In this document: positions 53,549-63,658 of the stretch, in pieces
Position numbering within the stretch: the stretch's first letter is position 1
How the letters are laid out: each line of letters begins with the position of its first letter
NCBI GenBank assembly: GCA_902629935.1
Contig: CACOSU010000002.1
Span: forward strand, 62,001 to 126,000
Direction: 5' to 3'
DNA: 64,000 nucleotides
Origin: an uncultured Pelagibacteraceae bacterium
GTDB taxonomy: Bacteria > Pseudomonadota > Alphaproteobacteria > Pelagibacterales > Pelagibacteraceae
Notes under the pieces: generated by a model
Told to the model about the DNA's origin: nothing
Databases searched by the model: none
What the model saw: the letters and a program-made list of their open reading frames with translations, nothing else
Translations under genes and position numbers: made by a program

Positions 53549-54961
53549 ATGAGTAATTTCTTTAATAAATCCGATTTAACAAGACAAGATACAGATAAAA
53601 TAGTATCTGAAACTCTAAAAAATTGTGATGATGGTGAATTGTATTTAGAGGAATCTAAATCGGAGTCAATTCTACTTGATGATAACAAAATTAAGAGTTC
53701 AAATTATAGTTCTGATTTAGGATTTGGATTTAGAGCTATTTCGGATGAAGTTGTTGCTTATTCATATTCAAATGAAATATCAAGAGACTCATTAAAAAGC
53801 TCATCAGAAAATATCAAGTCGACTCTGAAATCAATTAAAGGTACTTACAATCATGAAATACCAAAAACAAACAAGAAGTTGTATGAGCATATTAATCCAA
53901 TTGAACAAAAAACTTTGAAGTCAAAATTAGAGGTTTTAAATAAAGTAAATGATTTTTTAAGAAAAAAAGATGGGTCAGTAAAACAAGTTACAGCTAGTTT
54001 TGCTGGTGAGCAAAAATCGATAGAAATTATTAGATCGGGTGGAGAAGTGATTACTGATGTGCGTCCATTAATTAGATTTAATGTATCTGTAATGTTAGAA
54101 AAAAATGGTAGAAAAGAAACAGGTGTTTATGGTATTGGCGGTAGACAATCATATGATGATTATTTAAAAAATGATAATTGGAAAAATGTTTGTGAGGAAG
54201 CTTTAAGAATCGCGTCAGTAAATTTAGAAAGTAAACCCGCACCTGCCGGGGAAATGAAAGTAGTCTTGGGACCTGGTTGGCCAGCAATACTAATTCATGA
54301 GGCAATCGGCCATGGTCTCGAAGGAGATTTTAATAGAAAAAAAACTTCAGCATTTCATAATCTTATGGGCCAAAAAGTTGCTAGTGAAGGAGTAACAATT
54401 GTAGATGATGGAACAATAGATAATAGAAGAGGAAGTTTAACTATTGACGATGAAGGAACCCCAACCGAAAGAACAGTTTTAATTGAAAACGGTATTCTTA
54501 AAGGTTTTATGCAAGACAGACATAATGCGCGATTAATGAATACAAAATCAACTGGTTCTGGAAGAAGAGAAAATTATAGACATATTGTTTTACCAAGAAT
54601 GAGAAACACGATGATGTTAAGTGGCAATCAAACTCAAGATGAAATGATTAAGTCTGTTGATAAAGGAATTTTTGCAGTAAGTTTTGGAGGAGGGCAGGTA
54701 GATATTACATCTGGAAAATTTGTATTTAATTGTACAGAAGCCTACGAAATAAATAATGGTAAAATTGGTTCTCCAATTAAGGGAGCAACTCTAATTGGTG
54801 ATGGACCATCAATACTTAGAGAAGTTTCAATGGTAGGAAATGATATGATGATGGATCCTGGTATAGGAACTTGTGGAAAAGCTGGGCAAGGAGTTCCAGT
54901 AGGAGTAGCTCAACCTTCAATTTTAATCGATAAAATGACAGTTGGTGGAACAAAACTTTGA
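53549..54961 (+). CDS. tldD: Metalloprotease TldD
   Basis: TldD is the catalytic subunit of the TldD/TldE heterodimer, which degrades unfolded peptides and processes some ribosomally made peptides. The HExxxH motif is at residues 250-255 (HEAIGHGLEGD), and the later zinc ligand lies in the C-terminal domain; the typical GRRENYRHIVLPRMRNTMM (core NYRHIVLPRM) and MVGNDMMMDPGIGTCGKAGQGVPVG are present. The 470-aa length is normal. tldE follows seven bases downstream. Confidence 0.95.
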   Translation: MSNFFNKSDLTRQDTDKIVSETLKNCDDGELYLEESKSESILLDDNKIKSSNYSSDLGFGFRAISDEVVAYSYSNEISRDSLKSSSENIKSTLKSIKGTYNHEIPKTNKKLYEHINPIEQKTLKSKLEVLNKVNDFLRKKDGSVKQVTASFAGEQKSIEIIRSGGEVITDVRPLIRFNVSVMLEKNGRKETGVYGIGGRQSYDDYLKNDNWKNVCEEALRIASVNLESKPAPAGEMKVVLGPGWPAILIHEAIGHGLEGDFNRKKTSAFHNLMGQKVASEGVTIVDDGTIDNRRGSLTIDDEGTPTERTVLIENGILKGFMQDRHNARLMNTKSTGSGRRENYRHIVLPRMRNTMMLSGNQTQDEMIKSVDKGIFAVSFGGGQVDITSGKFVFNCTEAYEINNGKIGSPIKGATLIGDGPSILREVSMVGNDMMMDPGIGTCGKAGQGVPVGVAQPSILIDKMTVGGTKL

Positions 54962-54967
54962 AGTATT

Positions 54968-56284
54968 ATGGTTAAGGATCAAGAATTTCTAAAATCAAAA
55001 GCTTCATACTGTTTAGATTTAGCAAAAAAAATGGGAGCAACTGATGCAAGTGTAACAGTTGGTCACTCAATTTCAGAAACAGTTAACTTTAGAAATAAAT
55101 CCTTAGAAGCCTCAGATAGATCAGATGGATTGGCATTAAGTATAGAGACTTATTTAGGTAAAAGAAGATCTTCAATTTCTTCATCAAATTTACTAGATGA
55201 AAACATAAAAACTTTAATGGAAAAGTGCTTTGAAACTACAAAAATTACACCAGAGGATGAATTTAATTCTTTACCTGATAAAAATTTATTAGCTAAACAA
55301 ATTAGCAACCTTAATTTATATGATGAGACAAGATTCGAAAACGATAAAAAAATAAAATATTTAAAAGATTTAGAGGAATCTGCCTCATCAGATAATCAAA
55401 TTATAAATACAGAATCCAGTTTTACTGAAAATAAATCTAATTTTATTCTAGCTAATAGTGAGGGTTTTTGTGACGGTTATAAAACTTCTTCTTTTACCGC
55501 ATCTTGTGTAACAGTTGCAAAAGATGAAAATAGCATGGAAAGAGACTATGAATTCTCGAGTAGACGTCATTTATCTGATATTAAGCAAGCAACAGATCTT
55601 GGCAATAAAGCAGCCAATGCTACTATCAGAAAACTTAATCCTAACAAAATTGGAAGTGAGAAGATAAGCATAATTTTTGATAAAAGAATTTCAAAAGGAA
55701 TGTTAAGTGCTTTTGCAAGCGCAATATCTGCATCCGCAATTGCAAGAGGTACTTCATTTTTAAAAGATAAAATTGATCAACAGGTTTTTGCAAATTCAAT
55801 AAATGTAATAGATAAACCAGACATAATTAAAGGAATGGGTTCTCAAAATTTTGATTCAGAGGGAGTAAACTCAAATACATTAAAACTTATAGAGGATGGA
55901 ATACTTAAAAATTATTTTGTGGATACATACAATGGAAAAAAATTGAATTTAAAATCAAATGGAAGAAGTGGCGGAACAACCAATTTATATTTTGAAAATG
56001 GAAATATAAGCTACGAAGATCTTGTGAAAAAAAATTCAAGAAGCCTTTATATTACCGAAACTATTGGCCATGGATCGAATATAGTAACAGGAGATTATTC
56101 GGTAGGTGCCACTGGTTTTTTAGTTGAAGACGGAGAATTTAAATACCCTGTAAATGAAATAACAATTGCAGGTAATTTTAAGGATATGTTTAAAAATATA
56201 ATTTTAGCTAATGATTTAGAATTTGAATATTCAGTCAATTCACCTACTATGATGATAGAAGGAATGACTGTTGCAGGAAAATGA
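54968..56284 (+). CDS. tldE: TldE/PmbA partner protein
   Basis: Non-catalytic partner of TldD (PmbA), 438 aa. It shares the TldD fold but lacks the HExxxH motif in the matching place, as expected for TldE. The SISETVNFRNKSLE segment near the N-terminus, GRSGGTTNLYFENG and TGDYSVGATGFLVEDGE are PmbA patterns. Its end overlaps the next start as ATGA, tying it to the FAD oxidoreductase gene. Confidence 0.94.
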   Translation: MVKDQEFLKSKASYCLDLAKKMGATDASVTVGHSISETVNFRNKSLEASDRSDGLALSIETYLGKRRSSISSSNLLDENIKTLMEKCFETTKITPEDEFNSLPDKNLLAKQISNLNLYDETRFENDKKIKYLKDLEESASSDNQIINTESSFTENKSNFILANSEGFCDGYKTSSFTASCVTVAKDENSMERDYEFSSRRHLSDIKQATDLGNKAANATIRKLNPNKIGSEKISIIFDKRISKGMLSAFASAISASAIARGTSFLKDKIDQQVFANSINVIDKPDIIKGMGSQNFDSEGVNSNTLKLIEDGILKNYFVDTYNGKKLNLKSNGRSGGTTNLYFENGNISYEDLVKKNSRSLYITETIGHGSNIVTGDYSVGATGFLVEDGEFKYPVNEITIAGNFKDMFKNIILANDLEFEYSVNSPTMMIEGMTVAGK

Positions 56285-57252
56285 ACAGTTATTGTGTCAT
56301 TGGCTCTGGAATTTCTGGAGCTACAATAGCCAATTTATTAAGTAAAAAAAATTCTGTACATATATATGATAAAGCTCGAGGTCCAGGTGGAAGGTGTTCT
56401 TTTAAAAGATTAAATAAGTTAAAAGGATTTGATCACGGGGCTCAATATATTTCTCCAAAATCAATTCGATTTAAAAAATTTATTGAAAATTTACTTAAAA
56501 AAAAAATTCTAAAAAAATGGAGTGGCAAACATATTTTTTTAAACAAAATAAAAAAAGAAAATAAAAATCATGTTAAAATAATTGGTTGTAAAGGTAACAA
56601 TGATATTAGTAAATATTTAATAAAAAATATAAAATGTAATTTTCAAAGTGAATTAGAGAAGATTAAATTTATAAATAATAAGTGGAAATTAGATTTTAAG
56701 AACAACCAAATAAAATATTATGATAAATTAATATTAACTTGTCCATTCCCACAGTTAAAAAAATTATTAAAAAATTTAATAGAAGATCCATTCATCAAAC
56801 AAGAAATTAAAATGGATGCAAATATTACAGTCATGATTGAAATTAAAAAAACAAATAAAAACATATCGAGTTATTTTTTTGATGACAAAATTTTAGGATG
56901 GGCCGCTAAAGAAAATAGTAAAAAAAGATTTAAAAATAATAATGATTTATGGACTTTACAAAGCACAAACTTTTGGGCAAACAAAAAAATAAATAAAAAT
57001 AGAGAAAATAAAGAAAAAAACTCAAAGATTTTGATTGATCGATTTTTTAAACTTACTGGAATTAAAAAAGCAAAAATAATCACTTCATTAAATCATGGTT
57101 GGAAATATTCCTCAAATTCTAGGCCCTTTAAAATCAAAAGTTATTGGAATACTAAATTAAATTTAGGTGTGTGTGCAGACTGGTTTGTAGGTCCTAGAGT
57201 AGAGGCCGGATGGATAAGTGCAAATGATCTTTATAAAAAAATAAATAAATAA
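56281..57252 (+). CDS. FAD-dependent amine oxidoreductase-like (renalase-like)
   Basis: 323-aa flavoprotein with an N-terminal dinucleotide motif CVIGSGISGATIANLL (G8-x-G10-xx-G13) and the following KARGPGGRCSFKR and HGAQYISP, which are typical of the NAD/FAD-dependent renalase-like group. The C-terminus has NLGVCADWFVGPRVEAGWISANDL, a second FAD contact region. The protein is Lys/Asn-rich, like others here. The substrate is unknown. It overlaps tldE by four bases. Confidence 0.82.
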   Translation: MNSYCVIGSGISGATIANLLSKKNSVHIYDKARGPGGRCSFKRLNKLKGFDHGAQYISPKSIRFKKFIENLLKKKILKKWSGKHIFLNKIKKENKNHVKIIGCKGNNDISKYLIKNIKCNFQSELEKIKFINNKWKLDFKNNQIKYYDKLILTCPFPQLKKLLKNLIEDPFIKQEIKMDANITVMIEIKKTNKNISSYFFDDKILGWAAKENSKKRFKNNNDLWTLQSTNFWANKKINKNRENKEKNSKILIDRFFKLTGIKKAKIITSLNHGWKYSSNSRPFKIKSYWNTKLNLGVCADWFVGPRVEAGWISANDLYKKINK

Positions 57253-57254
57253 TT

Positions 57255-57935
57255 TTATTCAAGATTTTTTAAACGATATTCCCAATTTCCCATTCTCTTA
57301 TATGTAACTTTGACAATAACTGAAGTTCGTTTATCAAGCCAAATATCAAAATTTAATTTTTTATCTTCAGGAAGAGACATATCTTTAGATGTTAGTTTGA
57401 AATGATCTGTTTCGTATTGTTTGTTATTAATTGAAATATTTTCCTTACCAATAAAAGTAACTATTTGTTCTTTTATACTTCCAGAAATAGGACTTATTTG
57501 GCTTTCTGCTTGTAAAATTCTATGACTCCACCAATTTCCAATAATATTTTTTAGAGAAGCTTCACCTGAGTATGAAGACCCTTTGATGTCAAATTTCTTA
57601 TTATTTTTATCTAGTTTCAAGTTTACAAATTTTTCTTTTTTATTTTGAAGTGTCTTTGATTGAAAAGATATTAAATTATCTTTTAAATAAATTTCTTCTC
57701 CATATCCCTCTACTTTAAAAATTGTTGCAGATAGAAGTTTTACCTCAAATTTATATTGATTTTTTACTATCGTTTTTTCACCATCTCTTTTAAAAAAATA
57801 ATTGTTATACCCAATTACTTCATCATTTCTCAAAATCTCCATTTCTATTTTGTCAAATTTGTTATAATGACCAATATGAGCTAAAGAAATTGATGAGAAA
57901 AATATTAAAAGTAAAATAATTGCAATCTTTTTCAT
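57255..57935 (-). CDS. Exported DUF6134-family protein
   Basis: 226 aa with a Sec signal peptide (KKIAIILLLIFFSSISLA, cleavage near residue 19). The mature part is beta-rich: MEILRNDEVIGYNNYFFKRDGE, NQYKFEVKLL and LNFDIWLDKRTSVIVKVTYKRMGNWEYRL (core DIWLDKRTSVIVKV), which resembles the DUF6134 family of periplasmic proteins. Function unknown. It converges with the FAD oxidoreductase two bases away and is divergent from the YczE-like gene. Confidence 0.7.
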   Translation of the reverse strand: MKKIAIILLLIFFSSISLAHIGHYNKFDKIEMEILRNDEVIGYNNYFFKRDGEKTIVKNQYKFEVKLLSATIFKVEGYGEEIYLKDNLISFQSKTLQNKKEKFVNLKLDKNNKKFDIKGSSYSGEASLKNIIGNWWSHRILQAESQISPISGSIKEQIVTFIGKENISINNKQYETDHFKLTSKDMSLPEDKKLNFDIWLDKRTSVIVKVTYKRMGNWEYRLKNLE

Positions 57936-57988
57936 TTGCTGGTTACAATATTAGAATTTTTCATTAATAGATATAGCTTATTATAATT

Positions 57989-58636
57989 ATGTTTTTAAAA
58001 ATAAAAAAAATTCCAAAAGTAAAATGGAGCTCAGAAAAACCATTTAATTTTAAACCAAAGTTTTCTACATTTTTTTTCTTATGTTTTGGTTTATCTTTAT
58101 TTGGATTAGGTGAAGGATTGTTAATTGTTTCATTCACAGGAGCCTCTCCTTGGAGTGTTTTAGCGCAAGGTATTTCTTTAAATGTTAATTTAAGTATTGG
58201 AACTATCACATTATTAATAAGTGTTGCAGTTTTAATTTTATGGATACCTCTAGGTCAAAAACCAGGGATGGGTACAATATTTAATGCTCTGATTATTGCA
58301 ATTATGATTGATCTTTGTATCAAATATGTTCCAACACCATCAAATTATATTTATCAATTATTATTAGCTGGCATTTCTGTTATGATGGTTGGAATAGGTG
58401 GGGGTATTTACTTAGTATCAAATTTAGGAGCCGGTCCTAGAGATGGACTAATGATAGGATTACAAAAATTAACTAATTTTCCTATAGCTGTTGTAAGAGC
58501 AACATTAGAAATTTCAGTTGTTAGTGTTGGATGGTATTTGGGAGGAACAGTAGGGATTGGAACTTTACTATTTGCATTCGGCATAGGTCCTTGTGTTGCT
58601 TTAGGACTTTATTTAGTTGATAAAACTTTTGATTAA
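57989..58636 (+). CDS. YczE/YyaS/YitT-family membrane protein
   Basis: 215-aa membrane protein with five to six hydrophobic segments. LSLFGLGEGLLIVSFTGASPWSVLAQGISLN (core GASPWSVLAQG), LGQKPGMGTIFNALII and GGGIYLVSNLGAGPRDGLMIGLQ (core GAGPRDGLM) match the YczE/YitT-type family; function in bacteria is unclear. It converges on typA with a four-base overlap. Confidence 0.8.
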   Translation: MFLKIKKIPKVKWSSEKPFNFKPKFSTFFFLCFGLSLFGLGEGLLIVSFTGASPWSVLAQGISLNVNLSIGTITLLISVAVLILWIPLGQKPGMGTIFNALIIAIMIDLCIKYVPTPSNYIYQLLLAGISVMMVGIGGGIYLVSNLGAGPRDGLMIGLQKLTNFPIAVVRATLEISVVSVGWYLGGTVGIGTLLFAFGIGPCVALGLYLVDKTFD

Positions 58637-60459
58637 GCTGCAGCTGTAGCTTTTTCGCTTTTTTTTCTTTCGTGTGGATCAAGAATTGCTTTTCTCAATC
58701 TACATGAGTCTGGAGTTATTTCTAAAGCTTCATCAGTATTAAGCATACTTAATTGCTCAGCAATAGACATTGTTCTCACTGGTGTGAGTACAACATTCTC
58801 ATCAGTACCTTGAGTTCGCATGTTTGTTAGCTTTTTGCCTTTCATTACATTAATAATCATGTCACCTGGTTTAGGTGAAAGACCAACTATCATTCCAGGA
58901 TAAACAGCATCATTATGTGTTACAAACATTTCTCCTCTTGCCTGTAAATTAAAGATTGCGAATGCAACAGCTTTCCCTTTTTCCATTGAGATTAACGCAC
59001 CATTTCTTCTACCTTCCATTTCTCCTTCAAAAGGACCATAGCTATGGAATATTCTGTTTATTACCCCATTTCCTTTTGTAAGCGTAAGAAATCTACTTGT
59101 GTACCCCATTAGGCCTCTAGTAGGTGCATGGAAAATTAATCTTTTTTTGTTAGTACCAGTATCTTTTAATTCAATTAGTTTCCCTTTTCTTCTATTCATT
59201 GAGTCAATTACTTTTGATGAATGTTCTTCATCAAGGTCCATAGTAATTTCTTCAATTGGTTCAAGTTTATTTCCACTTTCATCAGTTTTATATAAAACTT
59301 TTGGAGGACTAACTGTCATTTCAAAACCTTCTCTTCGCATTTGAGTTAAAAGAATTTCCAACATCAACTCACCTCTACCACTAACAACAAAAGAGTCTTT
59401 TCCATTGTTTTCTGAAAATGTAATTCCAACATTATTTTGAGCTTCTTGAACCAATCTATCTCTTATTTGGGTGCTGGTTAGTTTTTTACCTTCAGTTCCA
59501 GCTAAAGGTGAGGTGTTCACTGTAATTGTAATTGACATTGTAGGAGGATCTATTGGAGTAGCGGGGATAGGCTCATTTACCTCTAGGTCACATATTGTAT
59601 CAGCAACGTTTGCTTTTTCTAATCCAGCAACAACCACAATATCTCCAGCCTCGCCAACATCTATTGGAACTTTTTTTGTTCCTTCATATCTAAATATTTT
59701 TGTTAATTTTCCTTCATCAACTTTTTCACCATTTAAATTGATTGCTTTTATAGATTGATTAGCTTTTGCAGTACCTTGTGTAATTCTTCCGACTAAACTT
59801 CTACCTAAAAAACTATCTGCATAAAGCAGTGTTGACAACATTGCAAAAGGTTTAGTTTTGTCAAGTTCAGCAGGCTTTACATGATCAACAATTAAATCTA
59901 ATAAAGGATTTAAATTTTCTCTTGGACCATCAACTTCGTGATCTGCCCATCCTGACCTTCCACTTGCATACAGAACTGGAAAATCTAATTGTTCTTCATT
60001 TGCATCTAAGCTTACAAATAAATCAAAAGTTTCGTCTAAAACTTCATTAGCTCTTTGATCGGATTTATCTAATTTGTTTATTACAACAATTGGTTTTAAT
60101 CCTTGTTTAAGTGCTTTAGATAATACAAATTTTGTTTGAGGCATAACGCCTTCCGCAGAGTCAATTAATAACAAAGCTCCATCTGCCATACTTAAAACTC
60201 TTTCAACCTCAGCAGCAAAATCCCTGTGACCAGGAGTGTCAATTATATTTATTCTTGAATTATTCCAATTTATTGAAGCAGGTTTTGCCAAAATTGTAAT
60301 TCCTCTTTCTTTTTCTAGCTCACCCGTATCCATTAATCTCTCATCAACAACTTCATTCTCTCTAAATGAACCACTTTGTTTCATTAAATTATCAATTAGA
60401 GTGGTTTTGCCATGATCAACATGGGCTATGATAGTGATGTTTCTGATATTATTGCTCAT
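58633..60459 (-). CDS. typA: Translational GTPase TypA/BipA
   Basis: Ribosome-binding GTPase of 608 aa for 50S assembly and stress adaptation. The P-loop IAHVDHGKTTLID is at residues 11-23, ERGITILAK is switch I, DTPGHRDF is switch II and NKLDKSD gives base recognition. The C-terminal domain has the TypA-specific PTRGLMGYTSRFLTLTKGNG and RMDPHERKKSEKATAAA-like end (ILDPHERKKSE). No RBS or promoter is obvious in the 85-base upstream spacer up to the small basic ORF. Confidence 0.96.
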   Translation of the reverse strand: MSNNIRNITIIAHVDHGKTTLIDNLMKQSGSFRENEVVDERLMDTGELEKERGITILAKPASINWNNSRINIIDTPGHRDFAAEVERVLSMADGALLLIDSAEGVMPQTKFVLSKALKQGLKPIVVINKLDKSDQRANEVLDETFDLFVSLDANEEQLDFPVLYASGRSGWADHEVDGPRENLNPLLDLIVDHVKPAELDKTKPFAMLSTLLYADSFLGRSLVGRITQGTAKANQSIKAINLNGEKVDEGKLTKIFRYEGTKKVPIDVGEAGDIVVVAGLEKANVADTICDLEVNEPIPATPIDPPTMSITITVNTSPLAGTEGKKLTSTQIRDRLVQEAQNNVGITFSENNGKDSFVVSGRGELMLEILLTQMRREGFEMTVSPPKVLYKTDESGNKLEPIEEITMDLDEEHSSKVIDSMNRRKGKLIELKDTGTNKKRLIFHAPTRGLMGYTSRFLTLTKGNGVINRIFHSYGPFEGEMEGRRNGALISMEKGKAVAFAIFNLQARGEMFVTHNDAVYPGMIVGLSPKPGDMIINVMKGKKLTNMRTQGTDENVVLTPVRTMSIAEQLSMLNTDEALEITPDSCRLRKAILDPHERKKSEKATAAA

Positions 60460-60544
60460 AAATTCTGGCTCTTATACATATTTAAAAGGATATTAAAACT
60501 TAAAAAAACTCATAACTGGCTTGAATAATTTTCAAAATTCAGGA

Positions 60545-60661
60545 TTAATTTGTCTTTTTTTGCTTATCTTTTTTAAGTTTTCTTTTTTCTTTAAAACTTA
60601 ATTTAGGTTTTTTTTTAACACTAGAGTCTTTAAATGATTTACCGCTATATCTTTTTGACAT
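60545..60661 (-). CDS. 38-residue, strongly basic small protein
   Basis: A short reading frame MSKRYSGKSFKDSS, then about 20 residues dominated by Lys (VKKKPKLSFKEKRKLKKD), ending in KKTN. It has no Asp/Glu excess and resembles other Lys-rich small SAR11 proteins. It lies between typA and groEL on the same strand. Its ATG is only about 15 bases beyond the groESL terminator T-run, so it is either reached by terminator read-through or has a promoter overlapping the groEL end. It may be a real small ORF, but coding status is not proved. Confidence 0.5.
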   Translation of the reverse strand: MSKRYSGKSFKDSSVKKKPKLSFKEKRKLKKDKQKKTN

Positions 60662-60676
60662 AATTCTACTTTACAT

Positions 60677-60703
60677 AAAAAAAAAGGCCATCCTGAGATG
60701 GCC
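60677..60703 (-). terminator. Rho-independent terminator of groES-groEL
   Basis: On the minus strand GGCCATC (60703-60697), loop TCAG and GATGGCC (60692-60686) form a seven-bp G/C-rich stem followed by nine Ts (60685-60677). This is the best canonical intrinsic terminator in the window. Confidence 0.92.
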
Positions 60704-60732
60704 CTTTAGAATTTATTTGAGAAAATGAGGGA

Positions 60733-62406
<1,674 letters not shown>

Positions 62407-62416
62407 TTAAATTAAA

Positions 62417-62707
62417 TTACTTACTTGAAATACCCATAATGTCTGACTCTTTCATTATGCTGTATTCTTTGCCATTAATTTTGACTTCAGTTCCTGACCA
62501 TTTGCCAAATAAAACTTTATCACCAACTTTAACATCCATTGGAATTATTTTGCCATCCTCTGTTTTTGCACCTCCACCTACAGCAACAACTTTACCTTCT
62601 TGTGGTTTTTCTTGAGCTGTGTCGGGTATAATTATGCCTCCAGCAGTTTTTTCACTACTGTCTAATACTTCGATTAAAACTCTATCGTGTAACGGTTTAA
62701 ACTTCAT
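62417..62707 (-). CDS. groES: Co-chaperonin GroES (Hsp10)
   Basis: 96-aa lid of the chaperonin. [46 protein letters not shown] is the standard fold (core [14 protein letters not shown]), with the mobile loop at residues about 18-30. The start ATG at 62707 has AAAGGAG upstream; an in-frame codon at 62746 would add 13 unrelated residues. First gene of the groES-groEL operon. Confidence 0.97.
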   Translation of the reverse strand: MKFKPLHDRVLIEVLDSSEKTAGGIIIPDTAQEKPQEGKVVAVGGGAKTEDGKIIPMDVKVGDKVLFGKWSGTEVKINGKEYSIMKESDIMGISSK

Positions 62708-62744
62708 AAAATCTCCTTTATAAATCTTTACAAATATGAGCCTC

Positions 62745-62772
62745 ATATAGATATTTCATGGCCTATTTCAAG
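62745..62772 (-). promoter_or_regulatory. RpoH-type promoter of groES-groEL
   Basis: On the minus strand CTTGAAA (62772-62766), 14 bases, then TCTATAT (62751-62745). It fits the alphaproteobacterial heat shock pattern CTTG-N17/18-CYTATnT with small deviations in the -10. It is about 38 bases before the groES ATG. Confidence 0.68.
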
Positions 62773-62839
62773 ATCAGAAACCCTTTAAGATATGAATATT
62801 GCTAGTAAATTCTGGATTTTATGGTTTATACCTTAAAAT

Positions 62840-63658
62840 ATGACCAAAAATTTAGATTTAAATGGCCTAAAATCAATAGTCAGTAATTATGATCTTTTTT
62901 ATATAGACCTATGGGGCGTTATTCATAATGGGATAAGTCTACACGAGCAAGCAATAATTGTTTTAGAGGAGCTTTCAAAACAAAAAAAGAAGTTCGTGCT
63001 TTTAACAAATGCACCTAGACCAAATGCTACTGTTAGAAATTTCTTAGAAAAGATGGGAATGGATAAAGCACTAAGAGAGCACGTGTTCACATCAGGTGAA
63101 GCAGCATTGAATTATTTGAAAAAATATTTTTTATCAAAAAAATTTTATCATATTGGTCCACCAAGAGATTTTGATTTATTTAACTTGTTTGAGCAGAATA
63201 AGTGTGATGACATTATTTATAGTGAATATTTGTTGTGTACAGGATTATTTGATGATCATGATAAAGATTTAACATATTATAAAAAAATACTTGAAAAACA
63301 TATTAAAAAAAAAATGATCTGTACTAACCCAGATTTGATTGTAGACCGTGGAGATACTAGAGAATTATGCGCAGGTTCCGTTGCAATGGTTTTTGAAAAA
63401 ATGGGTGGAGAAGTAGTGTATTTTGGAAAACCACATTCAGAGGTTTATAATCTATCAATTGATAATAATAATAAAAAAATATTAGCAATAGGTGATAATT
63501 TAAATACTGATATTAAAGGTGCGAATCTTTTAAATTATGATTCTTTGTTAATTAGTAACGGGATACACAGGGATGAAATTAAAAAAAAAGGTATTCAAAA
63601 TGTTGCAAGAGAGTACGAGGCGATAGTTAACTATATTCAGTCAGATTTAAAATGGTGA
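62840..63658 (+). CDS. HAD-superfamily class IIA phosphatase (TIGR01459-like)
   Basis: 272-aa haloacid dehalogenase-like hydrolase of the NagD/pyridoxal phosphatase type. The nucleophile motif is FYIDLWGVIHNG, with Asp23; the residue two later, an Asp in most HAD phosphatases, is Trp, as is usual in the family with DVWGV. FVLLTNAPRPNATV is motif II, and GKPHSEVYNL and AIGDNLNTDIKGA give motifs III-IV. The substrate is unknown. It is divergent from groES, and its end overlaps the ribF start by seven bases. Confidence 0.86.
   Translation: MTKNLDLNGLKSIVSNYDLFYIDLWGVIHNGISLHEQAIIVLEELSKQKKKFVLLTNAPRPNATVRNFLEKMGMDKALREHVFTSGEAALNYLKKYFLSKKFYHIGPPRDFDLFNLFEQNKCDDIIYSEYLLCTGLFDDHDKDLTYYKKILEKHIKKKMICTNPDLIVDRGDTRELCAGSVAMVFEKMGGEVVYFGKPHSEVYNLSIDNNNKKILAIGDNLNTDIKGANLLNYDSLLISNGIHRDEIKKKGIQNVAREYEAIVNYIQSDLKW

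Noticed and set aside
59099-59758. Plus-strand open frames inside typA
   Set aside because: Antisense to conserved GTPase domains; no family pattern and no ribosome binding sites.
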